Shown piece by piece: positions 1 through 5,496 of a stretch of 5,556 nucleotides of DNA. The DNA comes from Lachnospiraceae bacterium (GTDB taxonomy: Bacteria > Bacillota > Clostridia > Lachnospirales > Lachnospiraceae): the NCBI GenBank assembly GCA_021200345.1, contig JAJQGR010000015.1, positions 1 to 5,556 of the forward strand, given 5' to 3'. The translations under genes and the position numbers were made by a program. Under the pieces are notes generated by a model. The model was not told the DNA's origin, did not search any database, and saw nothing but the letters and a program-made list of their open reading frames with translations. Positions within the stretch are counted from its first letter, which is position 1. Every line of letters begins with the position of its first letter.

Positions 1-792
1 GTTCAGGGAAAATACGGAAGTATTTCCTACAAGACAAAGCAAAATAAGCCGCGACCAAAAAGCGAATGGTTTATTGTCGAGGGAACTCACGAACCGATTA
101 TTGACCGGGAGCTTTGGAACAGAGTGCAAAGTTTAATCGACCAAAGGGCAAAACCCTTTACGATCGGAACAATCGGATTGTTCGCAAGAAAAGCACGCTG
201 CGCAAATTGTGGTTATATCATGCGTTCTTCCAAAAATCGGGGTAAGCATTATCTACAATGCTCAAACCGCCATGTAGCAAAAGACGCCTGTATTGGTTCC
301 TTTATTTCTGTTGACAAATTGGAGCAGCTTGTTATTGATGAGATCAACCGATTATCAGCAGAATACCTTGACAAGGACGAGCTGGAACAAAACATAGAAT
401 TTTGTGACAACTTGCAAGGGCAAAAAAAACGCCTGATTTCTGATATGGCAGCTTATGAAAAAAAGATTGCCGAATATTCCAAAGGAATCAGAGAGCTTTA
501 TATGGATAAGGTCAAGGGCTTAATCTCTGAAAGCGATTATATGGAAATGTCTAAGAATTTCACCGCTGACCGCGACCGTCTGGAGCGTGTGATTGCTGAC
601 GGAGAAAAGCAGTTATCCGAAATCGAAGAAAAAATAGCGGCGGGTGACAATCGCCGCGAACTGATCGAACAGTACACGAATCTGGAACATCTGAACCGTG
701 AAATCGTCGAAACACTGATTGATTATATATCTGTCGGCAAACGGATTCCGGGGACAAGAGACGTGCCTGTTGAAATTCACTGGAACTTTTAA
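1..792 (+). CDS. Large serine recombinase (site-specific integrase), C-terminal part; 5' end lies outside the window
   Basis: The reading frame is open from base 1 and ends at TAA 790-792, giving 263 residues. The N-terminal catalytic-serine domain is missing because the window starts inside the gene. Residues about 1-50 match the end of the 'Recombinase' DNA-binding domain, with the family phrase EGTHEPIIDRELWNRVQ. Residues 67-97 form the recombinase zinc ribbon (C67-x2-C70-x16-C87-x9-C97). Residues about 126-216 are a Lys/Glu-rich coiled coil, as in large serine integrases, where it controls synapsis and directionality. The tail GTRDVPVEIHWNF is one I associate with recombinases of clostridial conjugative elements and prophages. 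Such enzymes insert and excise elements at short att sites by double-strand cleavage. It sits at the very end of its element, 89 bases from the broken cotJC gene and convergent with it. Its DNA is visibly more AT-rich than the region beyond 1000. The family call is firm; the element type (ICE, prophage, skin-like) cannot be told. Confidence 0.93.
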   Translation, partial: VQGKYGSISYKTKQNKPRPKSEWFIVEGTHEPIIDRELWNRVQSLIDQRAKPFTIGTIGLFARKARCANCGYIMRSSKNRGKHYLQCSNRHVAKDACIGSFISVDKLEQLVIDEINRLSAEYLDKDELEQNIEFCDNLQGQKKRLISDMAAYEKKIAEYSKGIRELYMDKVKGLISESDYMEMSKNFTADRDRLERVIADGEKQLSEIEEKIAAGDNRRELIEQYTNLEHLNREIVETLIDYISVGKRIPGTRDVPVEIHWNF

Positions 793-797
793 TCAAA

Positions 798-817
798 GTT
801 GTTCTTATGCCAACGTA
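798..817 (+). repeat. Direct repeat copy 1 at the element end
   Basis: GTTGTTCTTATGC (798-810), three differing bases, then CGTA (814-817). The pattern recurs at 875-894, with 17 of 20 positions identical. It begins five bases after the recombinase stop codon and abuts the left arm of the inverted repeat. A recombinase or accessory-factor binding site is plausible but not shown. Confidence 0.7.
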
Positions 818-871
818 GCCGGAAAAATCAAGTGCTACCCAAAAATACCGTGTTTATAAGGTTTTTCCGGC
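818..871. repeat. 12-bp inverted repeat with 30-base loop; possible terminator or att-site structure
   Basis: GCCGGAAAAATC at 818-829 pairs with GGTTTTTCCGGC at 860-871. Ten outer pairs are perfect, then come one G-U and one more C-G pair. It lies between the two copies of the direct repeat and is followed by a T-rich run (873-884). It could act as a long-loop terminator between the convergent recombinase and cotJC, or as part of the protein-binding architecture of the element end. The sequence alone cannot separate these. Confidence 0.55.
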
Positions 872-874
872 ATT

Positions 875-894
875 GTTGTTCTTATGCAGTCGTA
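875..894 (+). repeat. Direct repeat copy 2, at the element/cotJC junction
   Basis: This is the second copy of the 20-bp pattern (GTTGTTCTTATGC at 875-887, CGTA at 891-894). It supplies the stop codon now used by truncated cotJC (TAA on the - strand, 884-882) and ends next to the presumed crossover. That is where the element-side arm of a hybrid attachment site should lie. Its att role is inferred from position. Confidence 0.6.
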
Positions 895-1304
895 CCATCT
901 GCAGCCATATCCTCGTACAGATCCGTCAGCACATCGCCCTTGCACTGAAACTCACAGGCATTGAAGGGAATGCCGCCCGCGGCCTGGGGCCAGATCCCCA
1001 AAGTGTGATCCACATAGTATTTGTCAAAGCCGGAGGCCTCGATCTCCTCCATGGAAAGATCCCTAGTCAGCTGATAGACAATGGCTCCGATCATCTCTAA
1101 ATGGGCCAACTCCTCAGTGCCTATATCAGTCAACAAATTGCCCACCTCCCGGTATGGCATGGAAAAGCGCTGGCTCAAATACCGCATGCTGGCGGAGAGT
1201 TCCCCGTCCGGGCCGCCGAACTGACTGATAATGGCCTGTGCCGTCCGGGCGTCAGGCTGGCAGATTTTCACGGGGAATTCCAATCTTTTTTCATAACTGA
1301 ACAT
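882..1304 (-). CDS. cotJC: CotJC, manganese-catalase-like spore coat protein, cut short by element insertion
   Basis: The 140-residue product starts MFSYEKRLEFPVK, as CotJC/manganese-catalase proteins do. The start is ATG at 1304, ten bases after AAGGAG; an in-frame GTG further up (1325) would overlap that site and is less likely. The first half of the dimanganese site is present: E35 in the GGPDGEL segment and E65-x2-H68 in TDIGTEELAHLE. CotJC relatives run to about 185-200 residues and continue after DLYEDMAA with an ExKAR-type helix and an ExxVH-type helix carrying the remaining metal ligands. Here the sequence diverges after DLYEDMAAD and stops at TAA 884-882. About 50 residues and half the active site are missing, so this form should be inactive as a catalase. 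The start overlaps the cotJB stop (TAATG), indicating translational coupling. In Bacillus subtilis, CotJC is a mother-cell coat protein. The 3' part is expected beyond the left end of the element. Confidence 0.9.
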   Translation of the reverse strand: MFSYEKRLEFPVKICQPDARTAQAIISQFGGPDGELSASMRYLSQRFSMPYREVGNLLTDIGTEELAHLEMIGAIVYQLTRDLSMEEIEASGFDKYYVDHTLGIWPQAAGGIPFNACEFQCKGDVLTDLYEDMAADGTTA

Positions 1305-1567
1305 TATCCGCACACTCCTTCCCACGCGTTGGGCTCCTCCGCCCAGGTGAACACTCTGTCACTGTGGGAGCCCTGCGCCGTGACAGGCCCATATTTCTCC
1401 TCATACTCTCTCACCAGGTTCTTTTTGACGCCCACATAATACTCATAATATTCGATGGCGTTTTTGTCATGAGGATGGGTATCCAGATAGAGCTGCATAT
1501 CTGTCAGCAGAAAGTCTACCATACCGATGATACGGAAGGCTTCACATTTTTGGCTGTTATCTTGCAT
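1304..1567 (-). CDS. cotJB: CotJB, spore coat protein
   Basis: This 87-residue protein starts MQDNSQKCEAFRIIGMVDFLL. The CotJB signature is LYLDTHPHDKNAIEYYEYYVGVKK followed by VREYEEKYGP (here given in two pieces at about residues 28-50 and 53-62). Length and domain match the CotJB family (about 85-95 residues), a small coat component that works with CotJA and CotJC. ATG 1567 is preceded by AGAGGTG with eight bases spacing. The open frame continues 50 codons further up, but that part is out-of-frame cotJA and carries no CotJB similarity. The gene overlaps the end of cotJA by 11 bases, and its stop overlaps the cotJC start, so all three are probably translated from one mRNA. Biochemical function is unknown in the family. 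Confidence 0.92.
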   Translation of the reverse strand: MQDNSQKCEAFRIIGMVDFLLTDMQLYLDTHPHDKNAIEYYEYYVGVKKNLVREYEEKYGPVTAQGSHSDRVFTWAEEPNAWEGVCG

Positions 1568-1736
1568 TTGGGCAGCACCTCTTTCCTGTAAATGGTTTGT
1601 CGAGTTCAGGGAATATGGTACCTGTGCGGTACGCCTGCTCCAGGTTCTCATAGACCCTGTTGATGTGCTGCCAGGGCACGTAGGCCATGGCAATGGGCAA
1701 CTGATCAAGCTGCTCATCGAAATGATAATCCTGCAT
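1557..1736 (-). CDS. cotJA: CotJA, small spore coat-associated protein
   Basis: This 59-residue gene is recognised from MQDYHFDEQLDQLPIAMAYV, then PWQHINRVYENLEQAY and GTIFPELDKPF. These are typical CotJA blocks: a start rich in aromatic and acidic residues, AMAYVPWQ, and G(T)xFPELDKPF. The start at ATG 1736 follows a GAGAGGA site; an ATG four bases upstream is in another frame that stops at once. The stop TAA is at 1559-1557. It is the first gene of cotJABC and overlaps cotJB. It has the usual length for the family (60-80 residues) at the short end, and ends with a CCPNAR tail. In B. subtilis, CotJA is needed for coat assembly of CotJC. That role is carried over from the family, not visible here. 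Confidence 0.9.
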   Translation of the reverse strand: MQDYHFDEQLDQLPIAMAYVPWQHINRVYENLEQAYRTGTIFPELDKPFTGKRCCPNAR

Positions 1737-1770
1737 ACATTCCTCTCATAAATTTACATTCATTTTAATA

Positions 1771-1798
1771 TATTGTATGTCAGGGCTTTCAAAAGGTG
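1771..1798 (-). promoter_or_regulatory. Putative mother-cell sporulation promoter (sigma-K/sigma-E type) of cotJABC
   Basis: On the - strand, CATACAATA (1779-1771) fits both the sigma-K -10 pattern CATAnnnTA and the sigma-E -10 pattern CATACAnT. CACC (1798-1795) contains the AC expected at a sigma-K -35, with 16 bases between AC and the -10. A good sigma-E -35 is not visible at the right distance. The start point would be near 1764, leaving a leader of about 28 bases before cotJA. In B. subtilis, cotJ is read by sigma-E; here the match favours sigma-K slightly, but the two cannot be told apart by eye. Confidence 0.6.
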
Positions 1799-1835
1799 CC
1801 TGTATTCAGAAAATATGCTCAAAGGCCGCTTTGAA

Positions 1836-2159
1836 TCAGAAAATCCTCCCCTCATCCACAGAAACACAATCATAGCGGATGGGAGAAAACTCCCCGATTC
1901 TGTGCTTTACCCGATAATAATCCGCCGCCCGGCAGATCTTTCTCTGCTTGGGAAGATTGACCGCCTCCGCGCCGGTGCCGGAGACTAAGCTTCTTCGTGC
2001 TTTTACCTCTACAAAAACCAGAAAAACACCGTCTCTCCCGATCACGTCAATTTCCCCCGCGGGGCAGCGAAAATTCCTTTCCAAAATAAGAAAGCCCTGG
2101 CCGGAAAGATACTCACAGGCCAGGGTTTCATAATAATTTCCTTTCTCTCTGTTATTCAT
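1836..2159 (-). CDS. yraN: YraN-family (UPF0102) nuclease-like protein, probably shortened at the C-terminus
   Basis: This 107-residue protein has the YraN/UPF0102 pattern: GxxYExLACEYL near residue 8, ILERNFRCPAGEIDVIGRDG (residues 25-44) and LVFVEVKAR (47-55). GEID and VEVKxR are the restriction-endonuclease-like core residues of this family. Its biological role is unsettled; it is thought to act on DNA, perhaps in repair or recombination. ATG 2159 follows AGGGGGAAT. The gene lies 37 bases after lepB-2 and is the last of the rplS-lepB-rnhB-rbgA-lepB cluster. The frame ends at TGA 1838-1836 after DEGRIF. It then stays open as FKAAFEHIF to a second TGA (1808-1806), which resembles the usual family ending (I-x-W-I-K-N-A-F). 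The first TGA therefore looks like a nonsense change at the conserved Trp. Most of the nuclease fold is present, so function may persist. Confidence 0.88.
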   Translation of the reverse strand: MNNREKGNYYETLACEYLSGQGFLILERNFRCPAGEIDVIGRDGVFLVFVEVKARRSLVSGTGAEAVNLPKQRKICRAADYYRVKHRIGEFSPIRYDCVSVDEGRIF

Positions 2160-2196
2160 ATTCCCCCTGTTACAATGCTACGCAAATCACAACACC

Positions 2197-2865
2197 TCAG
2201 TCCAAAAACCCAAAATCAGAAAGAGGCCAGAGCCGGAACACCGCCTTGCCGAAAATATCGCTCCTTTTCACCAGTCCTACCACCTCATAACGGCTGTCCA
2301 GGCTCTCATTGCGGTTATCTCCAAGCACAAAATATTCATCCTCCCCGAGGGTAATCTCCTCACTGGCAAGATTCCTCAACTCCGCCCGAATCGGCTCCGA
2401 GCCATAGTCCTCCTCCAGGATCTCTCCGTCTATGTATATATTGCCTTCCTCATCAATATAAACTGTCTCTCCGGGCATACCGATAATGCGCTTGATATAC
2501 TTGGAATCCGGGTCATACTGGGGCGGAAAAATAATAATGTCAAAGCGCTGCGGATCACTGAACCGGTAAGTCAGCTTATCCGCCCACAGCCTGTCGCCGT
2601 CATGCAGGGTATTTTCCATGCTGATACCGTCCACCGTGCAAAGCGTACCCACGTAGGTCACCACAAACATTACCACCGCCCAGGCAAGCACAAGGCTGAC
2701 CGCAAAGCTGAGTATCTCCCGAAAAGCCGCCTTTACGAAAGATGGCTTTGGAAGCTCTTCTTTCATTTCTTCGCTTTCCGGATTCTTAATTTCCCAGTAT
2801 TCTACTCCCTCTTCCGCGCTCTCTTCTTCCTTAACTTCGGGGAAATGTTCATTATTTTCCTTCAT
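2197..2865 (-). CDS. lepB: Signal peptidase I (copy 2), with acidic N-terminal extension
   Basis: This 222-residue membrane serine protease cleaves signal peptides from exported proteins outside the membrane. Residues 1-42 are a strongly acidic, presumably cytoplasmic tail (15 Glu). Residues about 51-72 are one transmembrane segment. Then follow the S26 family boxes: GISMENTLHDGD with catalytic Ser82, YIKRIIGMPGE with general base Lys125, and GDNRNESLDSR at 182-192. This fits the Gram-positive type with a single N-terminal anchor. ATG 2865 is preceded by GGGGAGG at seven bases and overlaps the end of rbgA by 14 bases, which implies translational coupling. A second lepB lies 1.5 kb upstream in the same cluster; this copy differs by the long acidic tail and more residues around the middle insert. 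Which of the two is the main enzyme cannot be told. Confidence 0.95.
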   Translation of the reverse strand: MKENNEHFPEVKEEESAEEGVEYWEIKNPESEEMKEELPKPSFVKAAFREILSFAVSLVLAWAVVMFVVTYVGTLCTVDGISMENTLHDGDRLWADKLTYRFSDPQRFDIIIFPPQYDPDSKYIKRIIGMPGETVYIDEEGNIYIDGEILEEDYGSEPIRAELRNLASEEITLGEDEYFVLGDNRNESLDSRYEVVGLVKRSDIFGKAVFRLWPLSDFGFLD

Positions 2866-3715
2866 TCCGATCCTCCCCGGGCCACTCCAGTGTCATCCTG
2901 CCGAGCTTGCCTCCCCTGAAATCCTCGATCAATAGCTTCGAGGCACGGCCGATATCCGGCTCGCCGCCTTTTTTGATCAGACATTTTCTGCGGGCAATCT
3001 CCTCAAGCATTCCGGCCGGACCCTCCATCGTCTCCAGGCCGTAACGTTCCTGAAGCAGACTGCCATATCTGTCCCGGACAAAGCTGATGAAATCAACCGC
3101 CAGCTCCTCCGAAATCAGTATATCATCGTTGACAGAGCCAATAAAGGCCAGCATCATACCGGTTGACTGGTCTTCAAATTTAGGCCACAAAACCCCAGGT
3201 GTGTCCAGCAATTCCAGATTTTTGTTGAGACGAATCCACTGCTTTCCCTTGGTAACGCCAGGCTTATTGCCGGTCTTCGTACAGGCTTTCCCGGCCAGGG
3301 AATTGATAAAGGTAGACTTTCCCACATTGGGAATTCCCACCACCATAGCCCGCATGGGGCGGTTGACAATACCCCTCTTCCGATCTCTTTCAATTTTGTC
3401 CCGGCAGGCCTCCTGCACCAGACTGTTGATCCGATTGACTCCCTGCCCGGACCTGGCGTTAACCTCCAGCACATGAAACCCCTTTTGCCGGTAAAAATCC
3501 ATCCATGCCTGATTGGCGGCCGCGTCTGCCAGATCCGCCTTATTTAACAATATGATCCGGGCTTTGCCCTTTCCCAGCGTATCGATGTCAGGATTGCGGC
3601 TTCCAAGAGGCACTCTGGCGTCCACCAGTTCAATGATCAGGTCGATCCACTGAATATTCTCCTGCATCATCCGCATGGCCTTCGTCATATGCCCCGGATA
3701 CCATTGATAGTTCAT
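2852..3715 (-). CDS. rbgA: RbgA (YlqF), 50S ribosome assembly GTPase
   Basis: This 287-residue circularly permuted GTPase has its motifs in the order G4-G5-G1-G2-G3: NKAD (58-61), a SAK-like NARSG (86-90), GIPNVGKS P-loop (127-134), PGVT (152-155) and DTPG (171-174). The start MNYQWYPGHMTKAM is diagnostic for YlqF/RbgA. The C-terminal part (about 200-280) is the RNA-binding ANTAR-like domain, ending RASKLLIEDFRGGKLG. In B. subtilis, RbgA drives a late step of 50S subunit maturation. Its place in a cluster led by rplS fits that work. ATG 3715 follows AAGGGG with six bases spacing. The gene starts 21 bases after rnhB ends, and its last codons overlap the start of lepB-2. Length is normal and all motifs are intact. 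Confidence 0.97.
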   Translation of the reverse strand: MNYQWYPGHMTKAMRMMQENIQWIDLIIELVDARVPLGSRNPDIDTLGKGKARIILLNKADLADAAANQAWMDFYRQKGFHVLEVNARSGQGVNRINSLVQEACRDKIERDRKRGIVNRPMRAMVVGIPNVGKSTFINSLAGKACTKTGNKPGVTKGKQWIRLNKNLELLDTPGVLWPKFEDQSTGMMLAFIGSVNDDILISEELAVDFISFVRDRYGSLLQERYGLETMEGPAGMLEEIARRKCLIKKGGEPDIGRASKLLIEDFRGGKLGRMTLEWPGEDRNEGK

Positions 3716-3736
3716 AAAATTCCCCTTTTATTTTAT

Positions 3737-4399
3737 TCACAGCTCCACAAAATGCCCGATAAATGTTCTCCGATGAATGGGACAGGGGCCATAGGTTCGC
3801 AGCGCCTCAATATGGGCTTTGGTGCCGTATCCCTTGTGAGCGTCAAAGCCATACTCCGGATACATCTGATGGTACTCCATCATCAACCGGTCCCTTGTCA
3901 CCTTGGCGATAATGCTGGCAGCGCCGATGGAAGCGCTTTTGGCATCCCCCTTCACAATGGGTACCTGCCTCACAGCCACACCGGGAATTAAGACAGCGTC
4001 ATTCAGCAAAAGATCCGGCGGCACCGACAGCTTCTCAATGGCCTGCCTCATGGCTTCATAGGTAGCCTGCAGAATATTGATCTGGTCGATCCTCTCCCAG
4101 GAAACAATGCCTGTTCCCACCGCCACCGCTTTCGCCATGATCTCATCATACAGCAATTCCCGTTTTTTTTCACTAAGTTTTTTGGAATCATTGATATATA
4201 ATATGTCGCAGTTTTTGGGCAAAATGACCGCCCCGGCCACCACCGGCCCCGCAAGGGGGCCTCTGCCCGCCTCGTCAATGCCGCAGATGGCATGATATGA
4301 GCCATATTCCCGTTCATAGGAAAACAGCTGCCACATCCGTTCTTTTTCCTTTTCCAGGGCTAACGCCCTTTTGGCCTCCCGCTCTTTTGTCGTTCCCAT
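3737..4399 (-). CDS. rnhB: Ribonuclease HII
   Basis: This 220-residue enzyme cuts the RNA strand of RNA-DNA hybrids and removes single ribonucleotides from DNA. Conserved blocks: CGIDEAGRGPLAGPVVAGAV with Asp42 and Glu43, NDSKKLSEKKR (70-80), LLNDA with Asp134, and KGDAKSASIGAASIIAKVTRD with Asp152. Together these make the DEDD metal site. Residues 1-35 are a charged, helical N-terminal extension (EREAKRALALEKEKER) of a kind I associate with clostridial RNase HII. I chose ATG 4399 because it lies two bases after the lepB-1 stop (TAG TG ATG) and the extension begins there. The alternative ATG 4447 has a better Shine-Dalgarno (AGGA, five bases) and would add 16 unconserved residues overlapping lepB-1. 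The start is thus less certain than the identity. Confidence 0.95.
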   Translation of the reverse strand: MGTTKEREAKRALALEKEKERMWQLFSYEREYGSYHAICGIDEAGRGPLAGPVVAGAVILPKNCDILYINDSKKLSEKKRELLYDEIMAKAVAVGTGIVSWERIDQINILQATYEAMRQAIEKLSVPPDLLLNDAVLIPGVAVRQVPIVKGDAKSASIGAASIIAKVTRDRLMMEYHQMYPEYGFDAHKGYGTKAHIEALRTYGPCPIHRRTFIGHFVEL

Positions 4400-4401
4400 C
4401 A

Positions 4402-4959
4402 CTATAACGGCTTCATCCTGCTGCCCCCGTAGGGAAGCGCCAGCCATACCTTTCCTGAAATCTGAGACTTTTCCACAATACCAACAGAGCTGGTACGGCT
4501 GTCCTCACTGTTATTGCGGTTATCTCCCAGCACGATATATTCATTCTCTCCCAGCGTAATTTCGGTTTCCAGAAGGCCCGCGTCGGCCATCTTTTCGTAA
4601 TCTCCCTGCTCCTGCTCCCCGTTCACATACAGATAGCCGTCCTGAATCAACACTGTATCCCCGGGCACAGCCACAACGCGCTTGATATAAGTGTGGGTTC
4701 CTCCGGCTTTAAAGATAACAACATCATCCCTCCCGGGGGAAAAAAGCAGATAAGCAACGCGGTTGACCAGTACTTTCTGTCCATGTACCAGACTGTTCTC
4801 CATGGATACCCCCACATTTGTGGCGGTATAGCCAAAGGACGCCGTCAAAATCAGTCCCAGCAGGGCCGCGCTGACGCAGCCCACCAGATACGCCTCTATC
4901 CTGTGTAGCACCTGACTTGTCAACCGCTTTTTTTTACGAAATGAAAGTTCTTTTGTCAT
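4402..4959 (-). CDS. lepB: Signal peptidase I (copy 1)
   Basis: This 185-residue type I signal peptidase has a short basic start (FRKKKRL). One transmembrane segment lies at about 24-45. Next come the S26 boxes: GVSMENSLVHGQ with catalytic Ser52, TYIKRVVAVPGD with Lys93, and GDNRNNSEDSR at 145-155. It has the compact size of Bacillus Sip proteins and lacks the acidic tail of copy 2 downstream. ATG 4959 is preceded by AAGGA at six bases. The stop TAG lies two bases before the likely rnhB start. Between it and rplS lies an 82-base gap with a terminator, so lepB-1 depends either on read-through from rplS or on a promoter of its own that I cannot identify clearly. Confidence 0.95.
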   Translation of the reverse strand: MTKELSFRKKKRLTSQVLHRIEAYLVGCVSAALLGLILTASFGYTATNVGVSMENSLVHGQKVLVNRVAYLLFSPGRDDVVIFKAGGTHTYIKRVVAVPGDTVLIQDGYLYVNGEQEQGDYEKMADAGLLETEITLGENEYIVLGDNRNNSEDSRTSSVGIVEKSQISGKVWLALPYGGSRMKPL

Positions 4960-4992
4960 AAGTATTCCTTACCGCCTGGAAGCGCCGTTTTG

Positions 4993-5029
4993 TATAAAGA
5001 ATAAAGGACAGCCATCTCCCGGCTGCCCT
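4993..5029 (-). terminator. Rho-independent terminator after rplS
   Basis: On the - strand, AGGGCAGCC (5029-5021) pairs with GGCTGTCCT (5013-5005). This gives a nine-pair stem with one G-U and a seven-base loop, followed by TTATTCTTTAT (5004 downward). It starts about 12 bases after the rplS stop region. It probably separates most rplS transcripts from the lepB-1 to yraN genes, with some read-through. Confidence 0.8.
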
Positions 5030-5041
5030 CATCCCCAGAAC

Positions 5042-5389
5042 TTATCTTATCAATTCCTTAACCTTTGCGCTCTTACCAACACGCTTTCTCAGATAATTCA
5101 GCTTAGCGCGTCTGACCTTACCTTTTCTTACCACTTCAATCTTCTCTACATTGGGACTGTGTAATGGCCAGGTCTTCTCCACGCCGACTCCGTTAGATGT
5201 CTTTCTCACAGTAAAGGTTTCCCTGCAGCCGCTGTTCTGTCTCTTGAGCACTGTTCCCTCAAATACCTGGATACGCTCGCGGTTCCCCTCTTTGATCTTG
5301 CCGTATACTCTCACAGTATCGCCAACGGAAAAATCATCCACAGCAGACTTCATCTGTTCGGCTTCGATGTTCTTGATAATGTCATTCAT
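5042..5389 (-). CDS. rplS: 50S ribosomal protein L19
   Basis: This 115-residue protein is full length for L19. It begins MNDIIKNIEAEQMK and carries FSVGDTVRVYGKIKEGNRERIQ in two overlapping conserved blocks (residues 20-41), then FEGTVLKRQNSG, FTVRKTSNGVGVEKTWPLHSP and a Lys/Arg-rich end (GKVRRAKLNYLRKRVGKSAK). L19 sits at the interface of the 30S and 50S subunits, near the contact with the 16S rRNA. ATG 5389 is preceded by a perfect AAGGAGG with seven bases spacing, in keeping with high expression. A strong promoter lies about 80 bases upstream and a terminator directly downstream, so it can be a single-gene transcript. In many Firmicutes, trmD lies just upstream; it is not identifiable in the remaining bases. 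Confidence 0.98.
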   Translation of the reverse strand: MNDIIKNIEAEQMKSAVDDFSVGDTVRVYGKIKEGNRERIQVFEGTVLKRQNSGCRETFTVRKTSNGVGVEKTWPLHSPNVEKIEVVRKGKVRRAKLNYLRKRVGKSAKVKELIR

Positions 5390-5461
5390 TGTGCTTCCTC
5401 CTTAATTTATTGATGTTCTTAAAGCATTCCCGCTACAGAGGACCATCTCAATTGTCACAAC
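5390..5461 (-). promoter_or_regulatory. rplS 5' leader, possible L19 autoregulatory RNA
   Basis: About 72 bases lie between the predicted start point and the rplS start codon. The leader can form a small hairpin AGC-GGGAAT-GCT (5434-5423), enclosed by GATG (5447-5444) pairing with CATC (5415-5412), followed by an unpaired AT-rich stretch and the ribosome site. An L19 leader that lets the protein repress its own mRNA is known from low-GC Gram-positive bacteria. I cannot verify from memory that this sequence matches that consensus. Confidence 0.35.
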
Positions 5462-5467
5462 CATTAG

Positions 5468-5496
5468 AATTTACCATATCCCTTGCCGGTTGTCAA
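5468..5496 (-). promoter_or_regulatory. Strong sigma-A-type promoter of rplS
   Basis: On the - strand there is a perfect TTGACA (5496-5491), exactly 17 bases, then TAAATT (5473-5468). TGG directly before the -10 gives an extended -10 element. This is the best housekeeping promoter in the window and fits constitutive, growth-linked expression of L19. Confidence 0.78.

Larger units (their letters stand above)
1..896. mobile_element. Right-hand end of an integrated element inserted in cotJC
   Basis: The element starts left of the window. Its right boundary is placed where similarity to CotJC breaks off, between about 885 and 905; 896 is a midpoint guess. Support: a serine recombinase gene at the edge, a structured non-coding end (798-894), and a spore-coat gene that loses its conserved second half exactly here. 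Large serine recombinases recombine at a 2-bp crossover inside short att sites and usually leave no long target duplication, so the exact base cannot be set from one side. No directionality factor or cargo gene is visible in this part. Confidence 0.8.

Noticed and set aside
560..796. Open frame on the - strand opposite the recombinase
   Set aside because: It lies fully inside the well-supported recombinase gene and has no recognisable family pattern.
1101..1439. Open frame on the + strand across cotJC and cotJB
   Set aside because: The translation shows no family features, and both - strand genes there are clear.
1568..1717. Upstream 50-codon extension of the cotJB frame
   Set aside because: It is the cotJA coding sequence read in another frame; CotJB family similarity and the ribosome site both point to ATG 1567.
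1780..1800. CTTTTGAAAG inverted repeat between yraN and cotJA as a terminator
   Set aside because: The stem is only four to five A/T-rich pairs with no T-run after it; it more likely belongs to the promoter spacer.
3087..3476. 129-codon + strand frame and a 106-codon - strand frame inside rbgA
   Set aside because: Both are shadows of the GTPase gene, whose G motifs are all intact in its own frame.
3689..3991. 100-codon + strand frame opposite the end of rnhB
   Set aside because: Antisense shadow without a credible ribosome site or family match.
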